Positions 61,601-64,000 of a DNA stretch of 64,000 bases are shown here, one piece after another. This stretch comes from Membranipora membranacea (taxonomy: Eukaryota > Bryozoa > Gymnolaemata > Cheilostomatida > Membraniporidae). Below the pieces are notes generated by a model, which searched no databases, was not told where the DNA came from, and was given only the letters and a program-made list of their open reading frames with translations. Positions within the stretch are counted from its first letter, which is position 1, and each line of letters opens with the position of its first letter. The position numbers and the translations under genes were made by a program. The stretch covers positions 6,076,001 to 6,140,000 of the forward strand of contig OU612065.1 in assembly GCA_914767715.1 (NCBI GenBank), given 5' to 3'.

Positions 61601-63926
61601 TAATGGACAATGTGTATATTATGTATAGAGGTTTTCTCCTGTTATGTACAATTCATACTAGAAAGCATTTAGGTCCATTCATCATTAACATCAGTGATTA
61701 CAAAACTTTCAATGCTTGTTACTTGTCATTATTTACAGCGGTGTACAACCCTGGAGGTATAGGTAGCAGTTTACTGGAGACCTGCCAGAGAAGCTATGAA
61801 GGCAGCAACATAACAGTGAGCTCAGAGGACTGTGGCAGAGGTCTCCTCAATAAATATAAATATATGTTCATATTCGGGCAGCTGCTGCACGGTATAGGTG
61901 CTACCCCTCTGTATACCCTGGGTGTTTCTTATTTAGATGACAATCTTTTACCTGCCACTACCTCATTATATGTGGGTGAGTAATTGTATCTGTAAGTTAG
62001 CTGCAGCCTAATATCAAGTCGGAATCTATACTCAGTAGCCTAATATCTAGTTGTACAGCATTTCAAATCAGACTCGAATACCTCAGTGTGATCAGATCAG
62101 ACTGGGTAACTATGTTAGTAAAGCACGGTATACAGGGATCGTGTATATTTCTCTTCATGTTGGTTATCTTGCTTCTTGTTGCACTGCCACTGCCACCAAA
62201 TACAAGCACAGTAGCTTTGTTTTATCACTTAGTGATACACTTTAAAAAAGACCTCATGTCAAGCACTTTTTCCACACCTGCGCTTCTTGGCTGATATTAG
62301 AGTGCTCCCCTGTCACCAGTTCACTTTTCCCATGGCTTGATTGATTGGTTATTAATGCAATGCGCTTCCAATAGAATTTATTCAGCTATTCTGACAGGTT
62401 GTCAATTGAGTAATCGTAAAAATATCATGACATTTCTGTTATTGTCAATTCCATTAGACAACTTGACTTTTGCATCCCATGGAGGTGGCCATTGACTTGC
62501 GACGCTTGATCACTTTGAACAAGGCTGTCAAACACTACTATGAATTATCAGGTCATTACCGTAATCATTATCACATAAAAATGTCCATGATATATAACAG
62601 CAGCTGCTGCCGCAAAAAAAGTGTAACTACTGGCTTGTGTTCTTTGTTACAAAAGTGAAGGTTCATTTTATCTAATCATCCAACTGAACACATGTGCCGT
62701 TGATCTTTGACACATTGAGCTTACTCATCAGCCTTGTATCACATTCAAAGTATAAATATGTGTTTACATTTTGAAATAGACACTTCATTTATCTTTATCT
62801 GTATGTTTATTTTTAGCCATATTCTACTCATTATCCATTTTGGGACCAGCTGTTGGCTTTCTACTGGGTGGTATATTTCTCAACATCTTCACAGATGCCG
62901 CCAGCGTAGATGTCAGCGAGTAAGTCTCTTTACATATTATCTTTTCATGATGAAATGATAATGGAGAGAGGGGGATGTCGTACCCCATAGCAAAGCCTAT
63001 GCTCAGGATGTATACACTTGAATAATGGAGCAACGACTGTGAAAACATCGAAACCTACTATGTATCACAGAGTAGGAGATCCTTACTCTGGGATTGTATT
63101 ATGTTTTCATCTCATCAATCATGTCTTGATCTGATACCTTGCTTAGGCTTCATCTGTCCAAACTGTTAATGATTATCACTAGCATGAAGAAAGATCATTG
63201 GTCTGAAGATCTCATCTCTTGGTGTTACTCAGCCAGTCCCATCATTACCAGTTGTATGTGTGAAAAGAAGTAAATGTATTTATATGAGTTTCAGGATGTA
63301 TTCTGAAGTTAAAATGTGTATAATACTGAATGGTGGGCCGTCGGATGAGGGGCAAAAGTCTGGGGGGCTCAGACTACTGAATGGTGTGCCTATAGCTTCT
63401 AAGACCTTTTTTTGGATAACGTTTGTTGGTGGGAAATTCAAACATTTCAGTACATAGATCTCAATCGGTGCTCCCTTCTGCTTTGGAGCTGAACCGATGG
63501 TGAATGTGCTCCTATGGCCCCGATCCATATAACTCATAGCTCTCCTACATACGCACTGAGTGATCACGCTTAAATCATATACTAAACACACAGCTACCCT
63601 ACTGCTGCCAGAAGTCTAGTCACAGTTTAGTTCTATTTGTAATCTAATATCTTCCTAAGCCTACTTGACACTGTGTTAGACATGCATTAACTAGGAGTCC
63701 TTCAGCACTAAAGACTAAGAGTTTTAATTACATATCACACTCATTAACTAATCACCTAACCCAATTTCTATGTTGCAGACTTCAGATCAATACAAATAGC
63801 CCTAAATGGGTAGGAGCATGGTGGATAGGATTTATATTTGCTGCCGTACTTTGTTCTGCAGCATCTGTTGGGCTTTGTGCCTTTCCAAAATACTTACCAG
63901 GGCGAAAAGATGTGCTCAAAATGAAG
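58667..63926 (+). CDS. SLCO4-like organic anion transporter (5' part, continues past window)
   Basis: A partial model; exons 58667-59116, 60031-60265, 61739-61975, 62817-62919, 63779-63926, phases 0, 1, 1, 2, 0, giving 391 residues before the window ends. A long Ser/Thr/acidic cytosolic N-terminus (1-115) leads into CGWGPLSPKFLERF and helix 1. Then come GMIVNGFVLNSISTLERRFD, SGYDLASLVCLIPVSYFGG, the family stretch GQLLHGIGATPLYTLGVSYL (about 280), AIFYSLSILGPAVGFLLGG and the signature WVGAWWIGFIF. The CGW opening, GMxVNGF and LHGxGATPLYTLGV match human SLCO4A1 closely, so it belongs to the SLCO4 group. The last visible donor is gcaagt, a GC-type donor. Human SLCO4A1 carries thyroid hormones and bile acids; the substrate here is unknown. 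Confidence 0.9.
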
Positions 63927-64000
63927 GCAAGTCATCATCATTATTCACCTGAAATAATTCAATTTATGGCATTATTGATGACTGTCCATTTTTAGTCAAC

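Overview
This is animal nuclear DNA: AT-rich, with small protein-coding exons bounded by GT-AG introns, generous intergenic space and many small transposon relics. The gene set (WDR70, IQANK1, XPC, a TRIM protein, two SLCO transporters) is metazoan. Compact introns and many miniature DNA transposons suggest a marine-type invertebrate, but I cannot name the species. All gene models below are built by hand from reading-frame continuity, splice signals and exon phase; nothing was searched or aligned by computer.

Layout: (1) 245-13440, + strand, the 3' part of a large Ser/Thr- and basic-rich protein gene I do not recognise; its middle is an array of duplicated exon cassettes. (2) 15617-22233, - strand, a complete WDR70 (WD40 protein), convergent with gene 1. 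(3) about 23420-25556, a decayed non-LTR retrotransposon, probably with a second element fragment inside it. (4) 25852-30666, + strand, an IQ-motif/ankyrin protein (IQANK1-like) ending in a dynein-AAA5-like region. (5) 32871-34511, + strand, a short relative of gene 4 that keeps only the basic N-terminus and the dynein-like region. (6) 36313-43088, + strand, XPC, the nucleotide-excision-repair damage sensor. (7) 46598-49985, + strand, a RING/B-box TRIM-type protein. (8) 50466-57043, - strand, a complete SLCO/OATP transporter. (9) 58667 to past the window end, + strand, a second, SLCO4-like OATP, head to head with gene 8.

There is no operon-type organisation. The functional links visible are local duplication (genes 4 and 5; genes 8 and 9) and a shared 1.6-kb divergent promoter region between the two transporters. 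The most interesting items are the serial exon-cassette expansion in gene 1, the dynein-like domain gene pair, an XPC model that stops just after its centrin-binding helix, and several miniature transposons whose target duplications and deletion history can be read directly.
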